DNA of 64,000 bases from Flavobacteriaceae bacterium EG-1 (GTDB taxonomy: Bacteria; Bacteroidota; Bacteroidia; Flavobacteriales; Flavobacteriaceae). The stretch spans positions 474,202 through 538,201 of the forward strand of contig NZ_WJPK01000002.1 of assembly GCF_009649685.1 (NCBI RefSeq), read 5' to 3'. The first letter of the stretch is position 1. Every line of letters begins with the position of its first letter. Made by a program: the position numbers and the translations under genes. Below, piece after piece: positions 53,606-61,628 of the stretch. The notes under the pieces were generated by a model. That model was not told the DNA's origin. It saw only the letters and a program-made list of their open reading frames with translations, and searched no databases.

Positions 53606-54370
53606 TTAAAACAAATGATTCTCGTTGCAGTAGTTAACAATTTCAGAAGAAGAGTTAAACTGTAATTTTGACAAGATATTCTTTCGATGTGTAGCTGTCG
53701 TATGAATACTAATATTCAATTTAGTAGAAATTTCTTTGGTAGAATTACCTTTGGCCAATAGACGAACAATGTCTAATTCGCGATTGCTTAAATTATCAAT
53801 CAATAGTGCCTCAGAATAGTTCTTATAAAACAGTGTTTCATATTCGTTATTGGAATTTAGAATTTTACAAACCCCAATCATTGGTTGCTTTTTAGTGTTA
53901 CCAAGTATTGTATTTTGTGAATACCCTAAAATAGGTTTACCTTTTTTATCAAAATACAACGGTGTTTGGTGTACCTGAATATTAACATAACGCCCCTTAC
54001 TATTCTTTAATCTGTAATTCCAATAATAAACACATTTACTGCGGTCTTTTTGAGCAACATTGTTCATTGTGAATATCATTAAATCATCCAAAATCTTCAA
54101 CCAATTCGGCACATCTTTAGAATGAATCTTTGAAAAATGAAACGTCATTCCTTTATTAATTACGTCTTCTTTTCTATACCCTAGTAAAGGCTCATAATTA
54201 TCGCAAACATATTCGTATTTCTGACTGACCGTATTTTGAACCAAGATAAACGATTGTAATTTTGGCAAATATTGATCTAATTCTTCCAGCTTTTGAATAT
54301 GCTGTTTTACGGCAGTATGATCAATTTTATCATTCGTGCTAAACGTTTTCTCGTATGATTCTAAATTCAT
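53606..54370 (-). CDS. PAS-LuxR transcription regulator (first of two)
   Basis: A 254-aa protein with a PAS domain (about 35-155; 'KYEYVCDNYEPLLGYRKEDVINKG', 'YYWNYRLKNSKGRYVNIQVHQTP') and a C-terminal LuxR-type HTH (about 188-250; 'LSNRELDIVRLLAKGNSTKEISTKLNISIHTTATHRKNIL'). No receiver domain, so it is likely triggered by binding of a small ligand or by protein contact through PAS. It is a paralogue of the next regulator and lies 154 bp away on the same strand. Confidence 0.88.
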   Translation of the reverse strand: MNLESYEKTFSTNDKIDHTAVKQHIQKLEELDQYLPKLQSFILVQNTVSQKYEYVCDNYEPLLGYRKEDVINKGMTFHFSKIHSKDVPNWLKILDDLMIFTMNNVAQKDRSKCVYYWNYRLKNSKGRYVNIQVHQTPLYFDKKGKPILGYSQNTILGNTKKQPMIGVCKILNSNNEYETLFYKNYSEALLIDNLSNRELDIVRLLAKGNSTKEISTKLNISIHTTATHRKNILSKLQFNSSSEIVNYCNENHLF

Positions 54371-54524
54371 AGTTCTTACTAATAAATTTTCATTATTATG
54401 CTAAATTCAAATAAATTAAAATATTCTTTAAAATTTAAAAAAGGAAAGTTCAAAGCCGGGGTTTTATTTATTTGACAAAATATATAATATAATAGTGTTA
54501 TAGTATACCCTCATCAGGGTATAT

Positions 54525-55268
54525 TTAAAGTATTCCATTTTTTTTACAGAATAAAATAAGATCCTTAACATGGCTTACACCAACTTTTTTGAATATTTTC
54601 TTTCGATGCGTGGCAACTGTATGTCTACTAATAAATAATTGCTCTGCTATCTCCTTAGTTGTAAATCCGTCATTAATTAGTGTAATTATTTCTTTTTCGC
54701 GATTGGTAAAATAATCTTGATATACTGAATAAACAATGTTCTTAAAAGACTGAATATCTAGTTCATTTGCCTCAAAACTCCATTCAACACAATCATTACT
54801 ATCTATAAATGAAATATCAGTTAGTAAAGAAAAATTGCTAACCATTTTACCTTCTTTATTTAATTCGTAGGATGAAGATTCTCGCAAAACTTTTATATAT
54901 GTTCCATCTTTCTTTCGCAGTCTAAAAGTTAAAAACAAATGAGCTGGCCCGTCACTTAAATCAACAGTTATTGCATGTTTAATTACTTCTTGCACAATAT
55001 TCATTACTAAATCTCTATCATCAGGATGTATATACCCGATTAAATCTTCAGTATTAAATTCATCTAAATCATAGCCTGTTAAATTTTTAAGTCCTTTTTC
55101 AAATACATTACCCCCTTCAAACCAACAAGCAACATAAATACATTGTTTACTATTAATTGGAAAATTAGATAAATGATCATAAGACATCCTATCACATTCA
55201 TAATTTGAAACAATATTTCTAATTGCCGATTTAAAAAGTTGCATTTCTTTTCTATGATCTTGCTTCAT
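54525..55268 (-). CDS. PAS-LuxR transcription regulator (second of two)
   Basis: A 247-aa protein with the same design: PAS (about 40-160; 'GLKNLTGYDLDEFNTEDLIGYIHPDDRDLV', 'FRLRKKDGTYIKVLRES') and LuxR HTH ('FTNREKEIITLINDGFTTKEIAEQLFISRHTVATHRKKI'). It differs clearly from its neighbour, so the duplication is old. A 7-bp hairpin (TATACCC/GGGTATA, 54504-54523) lies just beyond its stop codon. Upstream is the 349-bp control region shared with dxs. Confidence 0.88.
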   Translation of the reverse strand: MKQDHRKEMQLFKSAIRNIVSNYECDRMSYDHLSNFPINSKQCIYVACWFEGGNVFEKGLKNLTGYDLDEFNTEDLIGYIHPDDRDLVMNIVQEVIKHAITVDLSDGPAHLFLTFRLRKKDGTYIKVLRESSSYELNKEGKMVSNFSLLTDISFIDSNDCVEWSFEANELDIQSFKNIVYSVYQDYFTNREKEIITLINDGFTTKEIAEQLFISRHTVATHRKKIFKKVGVSHVKDLILFCKKNGIL

Positions 55269-55617
55269 TACAAGTCTTTGTTCTGTTTATGAGGTATTTT
55301 AAATTTGAAGAGGGAAAATAAACTTTAACTATTAATTGTATAAAATTGACTTTCTATTTGTCAACTTCAATAAAGGCATTATTATTGATAGGAAAGGTTT
55401 ATGAATTTTAATTTTTGAAGAAAAGATTCTAAAATAACAAGGTAGTATTGTAGTGTGTTTTGAGGGAATATCATAATTACTAGTTTGGTTTGGACTTTCA
55501 ATTTAACTAAAAGTACTCAAAACCAAAAACATACAAATACTTTTGAGTTGAAATACATAATTAACATGTTATTTAACAGTACAATTAATATTACCCCATT
55601 AAATTTGTAGTTCACAG
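55269..55617. other. Divergent control region between a PAS-LuxR gene and dxs
   Basis: No gene seen. It contains an inverted repeat ACTCAAAA (55515-55522) / TTTTGAGT (55541-55548) and two exact -7 boxes on the plus strand: TACTTTTG (55538-55545) and TAAATTTG (55600-55607). The second lies 10 bp before the dxs ATG and implies a nearly leaderless mRNA. Confidence 0.5.
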
Positions 55618-57390
55618 ATGGCTTTACTTTCGCATATAGGTTCTCCAATAGACCTTCGTAAATTAGCAATTAACGAACTAGCTCAACTTGCTCAAGAACT
55701 ACGAGAATTTATAATTGATATTGTTGCAACAAAAGAAGGACATTTAGGTGCTAGTTTAGGAGTAGTAGAATTAACAATCGCCTTGCATTATGCTTATAAC
55801 ACTCCATCTGACAACCTAATTTGGGATGTTGGACACCAGGCATATGGTCACAAAATATTAACGGGTAGAAAAGAAATTTTCGAGACAAACCGTCAATTAA
55901 ATGGAATTAGTGGATTTCCAAAGCCTAGTGAAAGTGAGTATGATGCTTTTGGAACTGGACATAGTTCAACTTCAATTTCTGCTATTTTAGGCATGGCTAT
56001 CGCCTCAAAATTAAATGGAGATTCCAATAGAAACCATATCGCAGTAATTGGTGACGCATCTATTGCCAGTGGAATGGCATTTGAAGGTTTAAACCATGCG
56101 GGTGTATCAGGTGCTAATATACTTATTGTCTTAAATGACAATGCTATTGGAATAGACCCAAGTGTTGGAGCATTAAAGAAATATCTCACCAATGTAAAAA
56201 AAGGAACTGCTAAGGATGAAAATATTTTTGAATGCTTAAATTTTAATTATTCGGGTCCTATTGACGGTCATGATTTAGACACTTTGATTAAAGAATTTAT
56301 GCGACTAAAATCTATCCCAGGCCCTAAACTATTACATGTAATAACCACAAAAGGAAAAGGACTAAAAAAAGCAGAGGAAAATCAGGTAATTTATCATGCC
56401 CCTGGTAAATTTAATCGGGAAACCGGAGAATTAGCTCCAATAACAACTACAAACCTACCACCAAAATATCAAGATGTTTTTGGACACACCCTACTTGAAC
56501 TTGCTAAAAAAAATAAAAAAATTATAGGAATAACCCCAGCTATGCCTACTGGGAGTTCTATGAAATATATGATGCATGCAATCCCAAACCGAGCATTCGA
56601 CGTAGGTATTGCCGAACAACATGCTGTTACATTAGCAGCAGGAATGGCTAAAGAGAACCTTATACCCTTTTGCAATATTTATTCTACCTTTTTACAACGA
56701 GCTTATGATCAAGTAATACATGATGTAGCATTACAAAATATTCCAGTTATATTTTGTTTAGATAGAGCCGGATTTGTAGGGGAAGATGGAGCTACACATC
56801 ACGGAATTTATGATATTGCTTATTTGCGATGTATACCGAACCTTATTATTTTTACACCAATTAATGAAGAGGAGCTACGGAATATGATGTATACAGCTCA
56901 AAAAGGCTTAAAAAATCCAATTGTTATTCGATACCCTAGAGGTCGCGGTACTAAACAAGAGTGGAAAACACCTTTTAAAGAAATAAAAATTGGCAAGTCT
57001 TTAGAATTAAAAAAAGGCTCGGATATCGCTATCCTTACTTTCGGACCTATAGGAAACAGTGTAACTGATATAATTGCAGAAATTTATAAAAGTGAAACCA
57101 TTGGTCACTACAATATGCGTTTTGCAAAACCTTTAGATTCATCTTTACTTCATAAAGTATTCAAGAATTACAGCTCCATAATCACAATTGAAGATGGTTG
57201 TAAAATTGGTGGTTTTGGCTCTGCCATTCTTGAATTCGCCAATAATAACAGTTACAAAAATAAAGTGAAAATTTTTGGAATTGAAGATTCCTTCTTTGAA
57301 CATGGCACTATACAAGAGTTGTATCATCTTGCAAAATTAGACAAGACAACAATAAAAAAATATTTACAAAATTTAATTGAGACTATATAA
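55618..57390 (+). CDS. dxs: 1-deoxy-D-xylulose-5-phosphate synthase
   Basis: A 590-aa thiamine-diphosphate enzyme that condenses pyruvate and glyceraldehyde 3-phosphate, the first step of the MEP isoprenoid pathway. TPP motif GDASIASG (145-152) to NDN (173-175); 'GTGHSSTSISAILGMA' at 112-127; catalytic Glu in 'VGIAEQHAVTLAAGMA'. Slightly shorter than the usual 620-640 aa but with all domains. The stop is followed after 1 bp by the start of the DUF3078 gene. Confidence 0.95.
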   Translation: MALLSHIGSPIDLRKLAINELAQLAQELREFIIDIVATKEGHLGASLGVVELTIALHYAYNTPSDNLIWDVGHQAYGHKILTGRKEIFETNRQLNGISGFPKPSESEYDAFGTGHSSTSISAILGMAIASKLNGDSNRNHIAVIGDASIASGMAFEGLNHAGVSGANILIVLNDNAIGIDPSVGALKKYLTNVKKGTAKDENIFECLNFNYSGPIDGHDLDTLIKEFMRLKSIPGPKLLHVITTKGKGLKKAEENQVIYHAPGKFNRETGELAPITTTNLPPKYQDVFGHTLLELAKKNKKIIGITPAMPTGSSMKYMMHAIPNRAFDVGIAEQHAVTLAAGMAKENLIPFCNIYSTFLQRAYDQVIHDVALQNIPVIFCLDRAGFVGEDGATHHGIYDIAYLRCIPNLIIFTPINEEELRNMMYTAQKGLKNPIVIRYPRGRGTKQEWKTPFKEIKIGKSLELKKGSDIAILTFGPIGNSVTDIIAEIYKSETIGHYNMRFAKPLDSSLLHKVFKNYSSIITIEDGCKIGGFGSAILEFANNNSYKNKVKIFGIEDSFFEHGTIQELYHLAKLDKTTIKKYLQNLIETI

Positions 57391-57391
57391 T

Positions 57392-58519
57392 ATGTTGAAA
57401 AAAATTGCCTTCCTTTTTATTTTTACACTAAGTTTTTCGAGCCTAGTTGCACAAGACGAATTGCCAACTGATCAAAAGTCAGATTCAATAAAAACTGCTT
57501 CTTATGTAATGGACACTACATTAATTGACACCATTGTAATTAGAAGAATGCAATCTAGAATTAAACAAAGAACTGAAAGTGTAAACCTTCAAAACACCAC
57601 CATATCGTTCAAAAAAACGAAACCTTTAAATGAAAAATATAAGAAATTTCAAGTTCCAACATTTTGGCAAAGTGTAAACTTAGTGGGTTTAAATTTTAGC
57701 CAAGCTGCTTTTGTAAATTGGAATGCTGGTGGAAATAATTCTATTTCCGCGCAGACTAATGCTCGATTTGAACGCAATTATAAGTTTAGATATTTTCAAT
57801 GGGAAAATATTTTAGAAACACGCTATGGTGTTAACCTACAAGAAGGTCAAAAAATAAGAAAAACCGATGATGCTATTCGTGTAAGCTCTACAGTAGGTTA
57901 TCGTAGAGATACTATTAGTAATTGGTATTATTCAATGAAAGCCAATTTTAATACCCAATATACCGATGGTTACAAATATCCTGATAGAGAAACTCCTATT
58001 TCTAGAGTTATGAGTCCTGGATATTTTTTCTTAGGTGCAGGAACCTCTTATATTTCTGAGGATAGAAAATTTAACTTTTACGGTTCACCACTTACAGTAA
58101 AGTCAACTTTTGTTCTTGATCAAGATTTGGCCGACAAAGGATCTTTCGGTGTAGAAAAAGCCATTCTCGACACTGATGGAAACATTATTGAAGAAGGAAA
58201 AAATATATTTCTAGAAGTCGGTTTACTAGTTACTAACAATTGGGAAACCCAACTCATGGAAAATATTGGGGTCAAACATAGATTGAATTTATATACTGAT
58301 TATTTACAAAGTTTTGGAAATATTGATGTTGACTGGGAGTTAAACTTTACTTTAAAAGTGAATAAATATATTGTAACCAATTTAGGCACCCATGTAATTT
58401 ATGATGATGACATTCTTTTTGACCCTGTTACAAACGACGCTGGTCTCGTTATTGATGAAGGTAGACCTAAATTGCAATTTAAACAATTACTTGGAGTAGG
58501 TGTCGCCTATAATTTTTAA
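57392..58519 (+). CDS. DUF3078-family outer-membrane protein
   Basis: A protein with a Sec signal (MLKKIAFLFIFTLSFSSLVAQ) and a C-terminal part of amphipathic strands ('FWQSVNLVGLNFSQAAFVNWNAGGNNSISA', 'LLGVGVAYNF' ending) typical of DUF3078 barrels. I take the ATG at 57392, just after the dxs stop (57388-57390), rather than the overlapping 57377, since only the former gives a proper signal peptide. Function unknown; the operon with dxs recurs in Flavobacteriia as far as I recall. Confidence 0.8.
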   Translation: MLKKIAFLFIFTLSFSSLVAQDELPTDQKSDSIKTASYVMDTTLIDTIVIRRMQSRIKQRTESVNLQNTTISFKKTKPLNEKYKKFQVPTFWQSVNLVGLNFSQAAFVNWNAGGNNSISAQTNARFERNYKFRYFQWENILETRYGVNLQEGQKIRKTDDAIRVSSTVGYRRDTISNWYYSMKANFNTQYTDGYKYPDRETPISRVMSPGYFFLGAGTSYISEDRKFNFYGSPLTVKSTFVLDQDLADKGSFGVEKAILDTDGNIIEEGKNIFLEVGLLVTNNWETQLMENIGVKHRLNLYTDYLQSFGNIDVDWELNFTLKVNKYIVTNLGTHVIYDDDILFDPVTNDAGLVIDEGRPKLQFKQLLGVGVAYNF

Positions 58520-58534
58520 AAGCTAACTTAAAAC

Positions 58535-59881
58535 TTAATAAATTTCTAAACCTGATATTTTTCTGTGTATATGCACCGCAGCACTATCAGACAAACTAGC
58601 TACATAACAACAACAATTTAAAAGAATTTTATACTTAGACGCTCCTTTAATATGGTATAATTTTGGAAACGTTTGCAACACTAATTTATCATAATTAGAT
58701 GCTTTATTTTTTTGTTCTCGAATAAGTGCTCCTGTATAAACATCAAGTATATCAGAAATTATTTTATATCCAGCAATTTCTTTTTCTAGCACCTCTGATG
58801 ATTGATAAATTTTCTTTACACTTAAAGAAATGATATCGCTTATTTGCGCTTCATACTTACTCTTATCAAGCAAAGAAATATCAAAATCACCTTTTAAAAT
58901 ATCATCTTCATTTGCTATGAAAATTTCTACTGCATCATTTATTAATGTACTTATAGCTAAAGCCCTTAAATAACTTAAACGATCTGCCTTAAATTTAAGT
59001 GAGTGATATTTTTTCGTATTTATATTGTCTTTTACTAACTTAATTAAATACTCTAAGGCATATTCTTCAGAAATTAAACCGAGATTAATTCCATCTTCAA
59101 AATCAATTATCGTATAACAAATATCATCGGCAGCTTCAACCAAATAAGTTAATGGATGCCTTGCAAAAGAAATATCTTCTCCATTTCTCGTTTGTAATAA
59201 ACCAAGCTCATTCGCAACATCTTGGAATGCTTTTTTTTCAGATTGAAAAAAGCCAAATTTTTTGTCCGCAATATGTTTGGTAGGTTTCTTTGGCAGCGAT
59301 TCTTTTGGGTATTTCATGAAAGCCCCTAATGTGGCGTAGCTTAATCGCAAGCCACCCGCCACACCCTCTCGCGATTCGGTAAGCAATTTAAATCCATTAG
59401 CATTACCCTCAAAATCAATTAAATCTTGATATTCCTTTTCTGAGATTTCAGATCGATATTTTTGTCCATTTCCATTTTTAAAATACTCCCCAATTGCCTG
59501 TTCTCCACTATGGCCAAAAGGTGGATTTCCAATATCATGTGCTAAAGCAGCAGCGGCTACTATGGCTCCAAAATCATTAAATTGATATCCATGAACTTCT
59601 CGTAAGTGAGGATGTTTCTCTAAAATTTTCTTTCCAGCTATTCTTCCCAAACTTCTACCCACCACAGAAACTTCAAGACTATGTGTTAATCTGGTGTGCA
59701 CAAAATCAGTCTTTGAAAGCGGAATTACCTGTGTTTTGTCTTGAAGACTTCGAAAGGAAGACGAAAAAATAATGCGATCATAATCTACTTCAAAACCTAG
59801 GCGAGTAACATCTTGTTCCTTTCGTAATCTTTTATTAGTGTCGCCTTGCCTTTTTAATGAGAGTAACTCTTCCCAATTCAT
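58535..59881 (-). CDS. dgt: Deoxyguanosinetriphosphate triphosphohydrolase
   Basis: An HD-domain hydrolase that cleaves dGTP (or other dNTPs) to the nucleoside and triphosphate. Metal and catalytic residues are present: H72/H77 in VHTRLTHSLEV, H125-D126 in AHDIGNPPFGHSGE (H134) (numbered from an upstream ATG at 59911). I begin at the ATG at 59881 (MNWEELLSLKRQGDT), the usual family start. Such enzymes balance dNTP pools and can act against phage DNA synthesis. Divergent from the lipoprotein/TonB-receptor pair. Confidence 0.92.
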   Translation of the reverse strand: MNWEELLSLKRQGDTNKRLRKEQDVTRLGFEVDYDRIIFSSSFRSLQDKTQVIPLSKTDFVHTRLTHSLEVSVVGRSLGRIAGKKILEKHPHLREVHGYQFNDFGAIVAAAALAHDIGNPPFGHSGEQAIGEYFKNGNGQKYRSEISEKEYQDLIDFEGNANGFKLLTESREGVAGGLRLSYATLGAFMKYPKESLPKKPTKHIADKKFGFFQSEKKAFQDVANELGLLQTRNGEDISFARHPLTYLVEAADDICYTIIDFEDGINLGLISEEYALEYLIKLVKDNINTKKYHSLKFKADRLSYLRALAISTLINDAVEIFIANEDDILKGDFDISLLDKSKYEAQISDIISLSVKKIYQSSEVLEKEIAGYKIISDILDVYTGALIREQKNKASNYDKLVLQTFPKLYHIKGASKYKILLNCCCYVASLSDSAAVHIHRKISGLEIY

Positions 59882-59944
59882 TAATAGTGATTTCTCTGCA
59901 AGATACATCATTTTACACGCTCAGAAAGTAATCAACCCAATCCA

Positions 59945-59982
59945 CTTAACATTCTCTTAACGATCTAACAATTCTCTAACAT
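59945..59982 (+). promoter_or_regulatory. Direct-repeat array resembling two Pho boxes
   Basis: Four heptamers: CTTAACA (59945), CTTAACG (59956), CTAACAA (59965), CTAACAT (59976). Within each pair the spacing is 11 bp with the same 4-bp linker, TTCT. Tandem 7-bp half-sites with 11-bp period are how PhoB/OmpR-family regulators bind. It lies 126 bp upstream of the beta-helix lipoprotein. Confidence 0.55.
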
Positions 59983-60108
59983 AAAAGCAATACACATTTA
60001 ACTTCATCATCATGCCACTTTTACAAGTGACCACTTTATTTGCAACGTATTAAAATGAGCAGGTGCTCAAATCAAAACTATAACAATACGTAAATTAAAA
60101 CGAGACAA

Positions 60109-61545
60109 ATGAAAAAGTTATTTTTATCCTTATTAGCTACTACAGCTTTAGTTGTTTCATCATGTAGTGATGATGATGAACCAGAGATTATAGAAGCTCA
60201 GGCAACTTGTAACGATGGTATTCAAAACCAAGGTGAAACAGGTATCGATTGTGGCGGTCCAAATTGCCAAGCTTGTGTTACTGATGTTGACCCAACAGCT
60301 ACTTGTAGCGATGGTATTCAAAACCAAGACGAAACAGGAGTAGATGAAGGTGGAGTATGTTCTGAAATAATAACTGTTTCTGGTGAAATTGCAGAAGACA
60401 CAACTTGGGAAGCTTCTAAAATGTACCTATTAGCAGGTAAAGTTGTTGTAGGAACAGGTGTTACTTTAACTATTGAACCGGGTACTATTATTAAAGGCAA
60501 GCCAGGTTCGGGTTCTTTAGCTTCTGCTTTAATTGTACAAAGAGATTCAAAAATAATGGCAGAAGGTACTGCTGAAGCACCAATCATTTTTACCGCTGAA
60601 GAAGATAACATTGCTATTGGTTCAACTGCAGGCACAAACTTAGATCAAAACCAAAGAGGAAAATGGGGTGGTCTTATAATCTTAGGTAGAGCAAACGGCT
60701 CGTTTAAAGGTGATGTTACTGAAGTACAAATAGAAGGAATACCTGCTGATGATACTTTTGGTTTATATGGCCCTGGCGATGCTCAGAATGATGCAGACAA
60801 TTCAGGTATATTAAATTATGTTTCTATCCGCCATGGTGGTGCCTTAATTGGAGAAGGAAATGAAATTAATGGACTTACTCTAGGCTCTGTAGGAAGTGGC
60901 ACAGTAATATCAAATATTGAAGTTGTTGGAAATGTAGATGATGGTGTTGAATTTTTTGGTGGAACCGTAGATGCATCTAACATTATGGTTTGGGCACAAG
61001 GTGATGATGCTATTGATGTAGACCAAGGTTATTCTGGCACTATTAGCAATGCAGTTGTTGTTGCAGGTGATGTTTCTGATCACGCTTTCGAAATTGATGG
61101 TCCTGAAGGTACTGCAGATCCAGAAACTGATTCTTTCATAATTGAAAACGTTACCATATTTGGAAGTTCAGTTGCACCTAACGGAGAGTATGCTGATTAC
61201 AGAAGTAATGCTATGGGTATTACAAAAAACATATATGCTTCTGGATTTCAAGAAGGAAAAGATGTTGAATTAGATGCAAATGATGTAGCACAAAATTACA
61301 TTGATGATATTTTGAACTTCGAATTTTGGGAAGTTACCGGAGCTGACTACACCATTTTTTCAGAAAAGGTTGCTAAAGATGAAAATGATGTTGAGATTGA
61401 ATCTACAATCATTGCAGATCCAACTTTCACTGAAGCTGCAGAAGATTGGACTACCACTGTAGAACAAGATGCTAATACAGTTGGAGCTACTTTAACTGAC
61501 TTTAGCTGGACATATTCTAACACCAAAGGAAGTTTAGGATTCTAA
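60109..61545 (+). CDS. Beta-helix lipoprotein with Cys-rich N-terminal repeats
   Basis: A 478-aa lipoprotein (VVSSC, Cys19). After it come two copies of a short module, 'TCNDGIQNQGETGIDCGG' (32-49) and 'TCSDGIQNQDETGVDEGG' (about 64-81), the second having lost the 'CGG..C' part, and then a right-handed parallel beta-helix ('KVVVGTGVTLTIEPGTIIKG', 'GLIILGRANGSF', 'VEFFGGTVDASNIMV', 'DAIDVDQGYSGTISNAVV'). Probably exposed on the cell surface. Its position directly before a TonB receptor suggests a surface binding partner of that receptor. Confidence 0.75.
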   Translation: MKKLFLSLLATTALVVSSCSDDDEPEIIEAQATCNDGIQNQGETGIDCGGPNCQACVTDVDPTATCSDGIQNQDETGVDEGGVCSEIITVSGEIAEDTTWEASKMYLLAGKVVVGTGVTLTIEPGTIIKGKPGSGSLASALIVQRDSKIMAEGTAEAPIIFTAEEDNIAIGSTAGTNLDQNQRGKWGGLIILGRANGSFKGDVTEVQIEGIPADDTFGLYGPGDAQNDADNSGILNYVSIRHGGALIGEGNEINGLTLGSVGSGTVISNIEVVGNVDDGVEFFGGTVDASNIMVWAQGDDAIDVDQGYSGTISNAVVVAGDVSDHAFEIDGPEGTADPETDSFIIENVTIFGSSVAPNGEYADYRSNAMGITKNIYASGFQEGKDVELDANDVAQNYIDDILNFEFWEVTGADYTIFSEKVAKDENDVEIESTIIADPTFTEAAEDWTTTVEQDANTVGATLTDFSWTYSNTKGSLGF

Positions 61546-61574
61546 TACATTATCAACAATAAATATATCCTTTT

Positions 61575-61596
61575 GCTCGCCTTGATTAAGGCGGGC
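61575..61596 (+). terminator. Hairpin between lipoprotein and TonB receptor
   Basis: GCTCGCCTT / AAGGCGGGC with a GATT loop and one G-U pair, followed by ATTTGGTTT. It may partially end the lipoprotein transcript and so set the ratio between lipoprotein and receptor. Confidence 0.6.
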
Positions 61597-61628
61597 ATTT
61601 GGTTTATAAAGAGTTAACCTTTATTTCG

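Noticed and set aside
54504-54523. TATACCC/GGGTATA hairpin as a strong terminator for the second PAS-LuxR gene
   Set aside because: Stem is only 7 bp and no T run follows on the minus strand; noted in the gene entry but not called as a feature.
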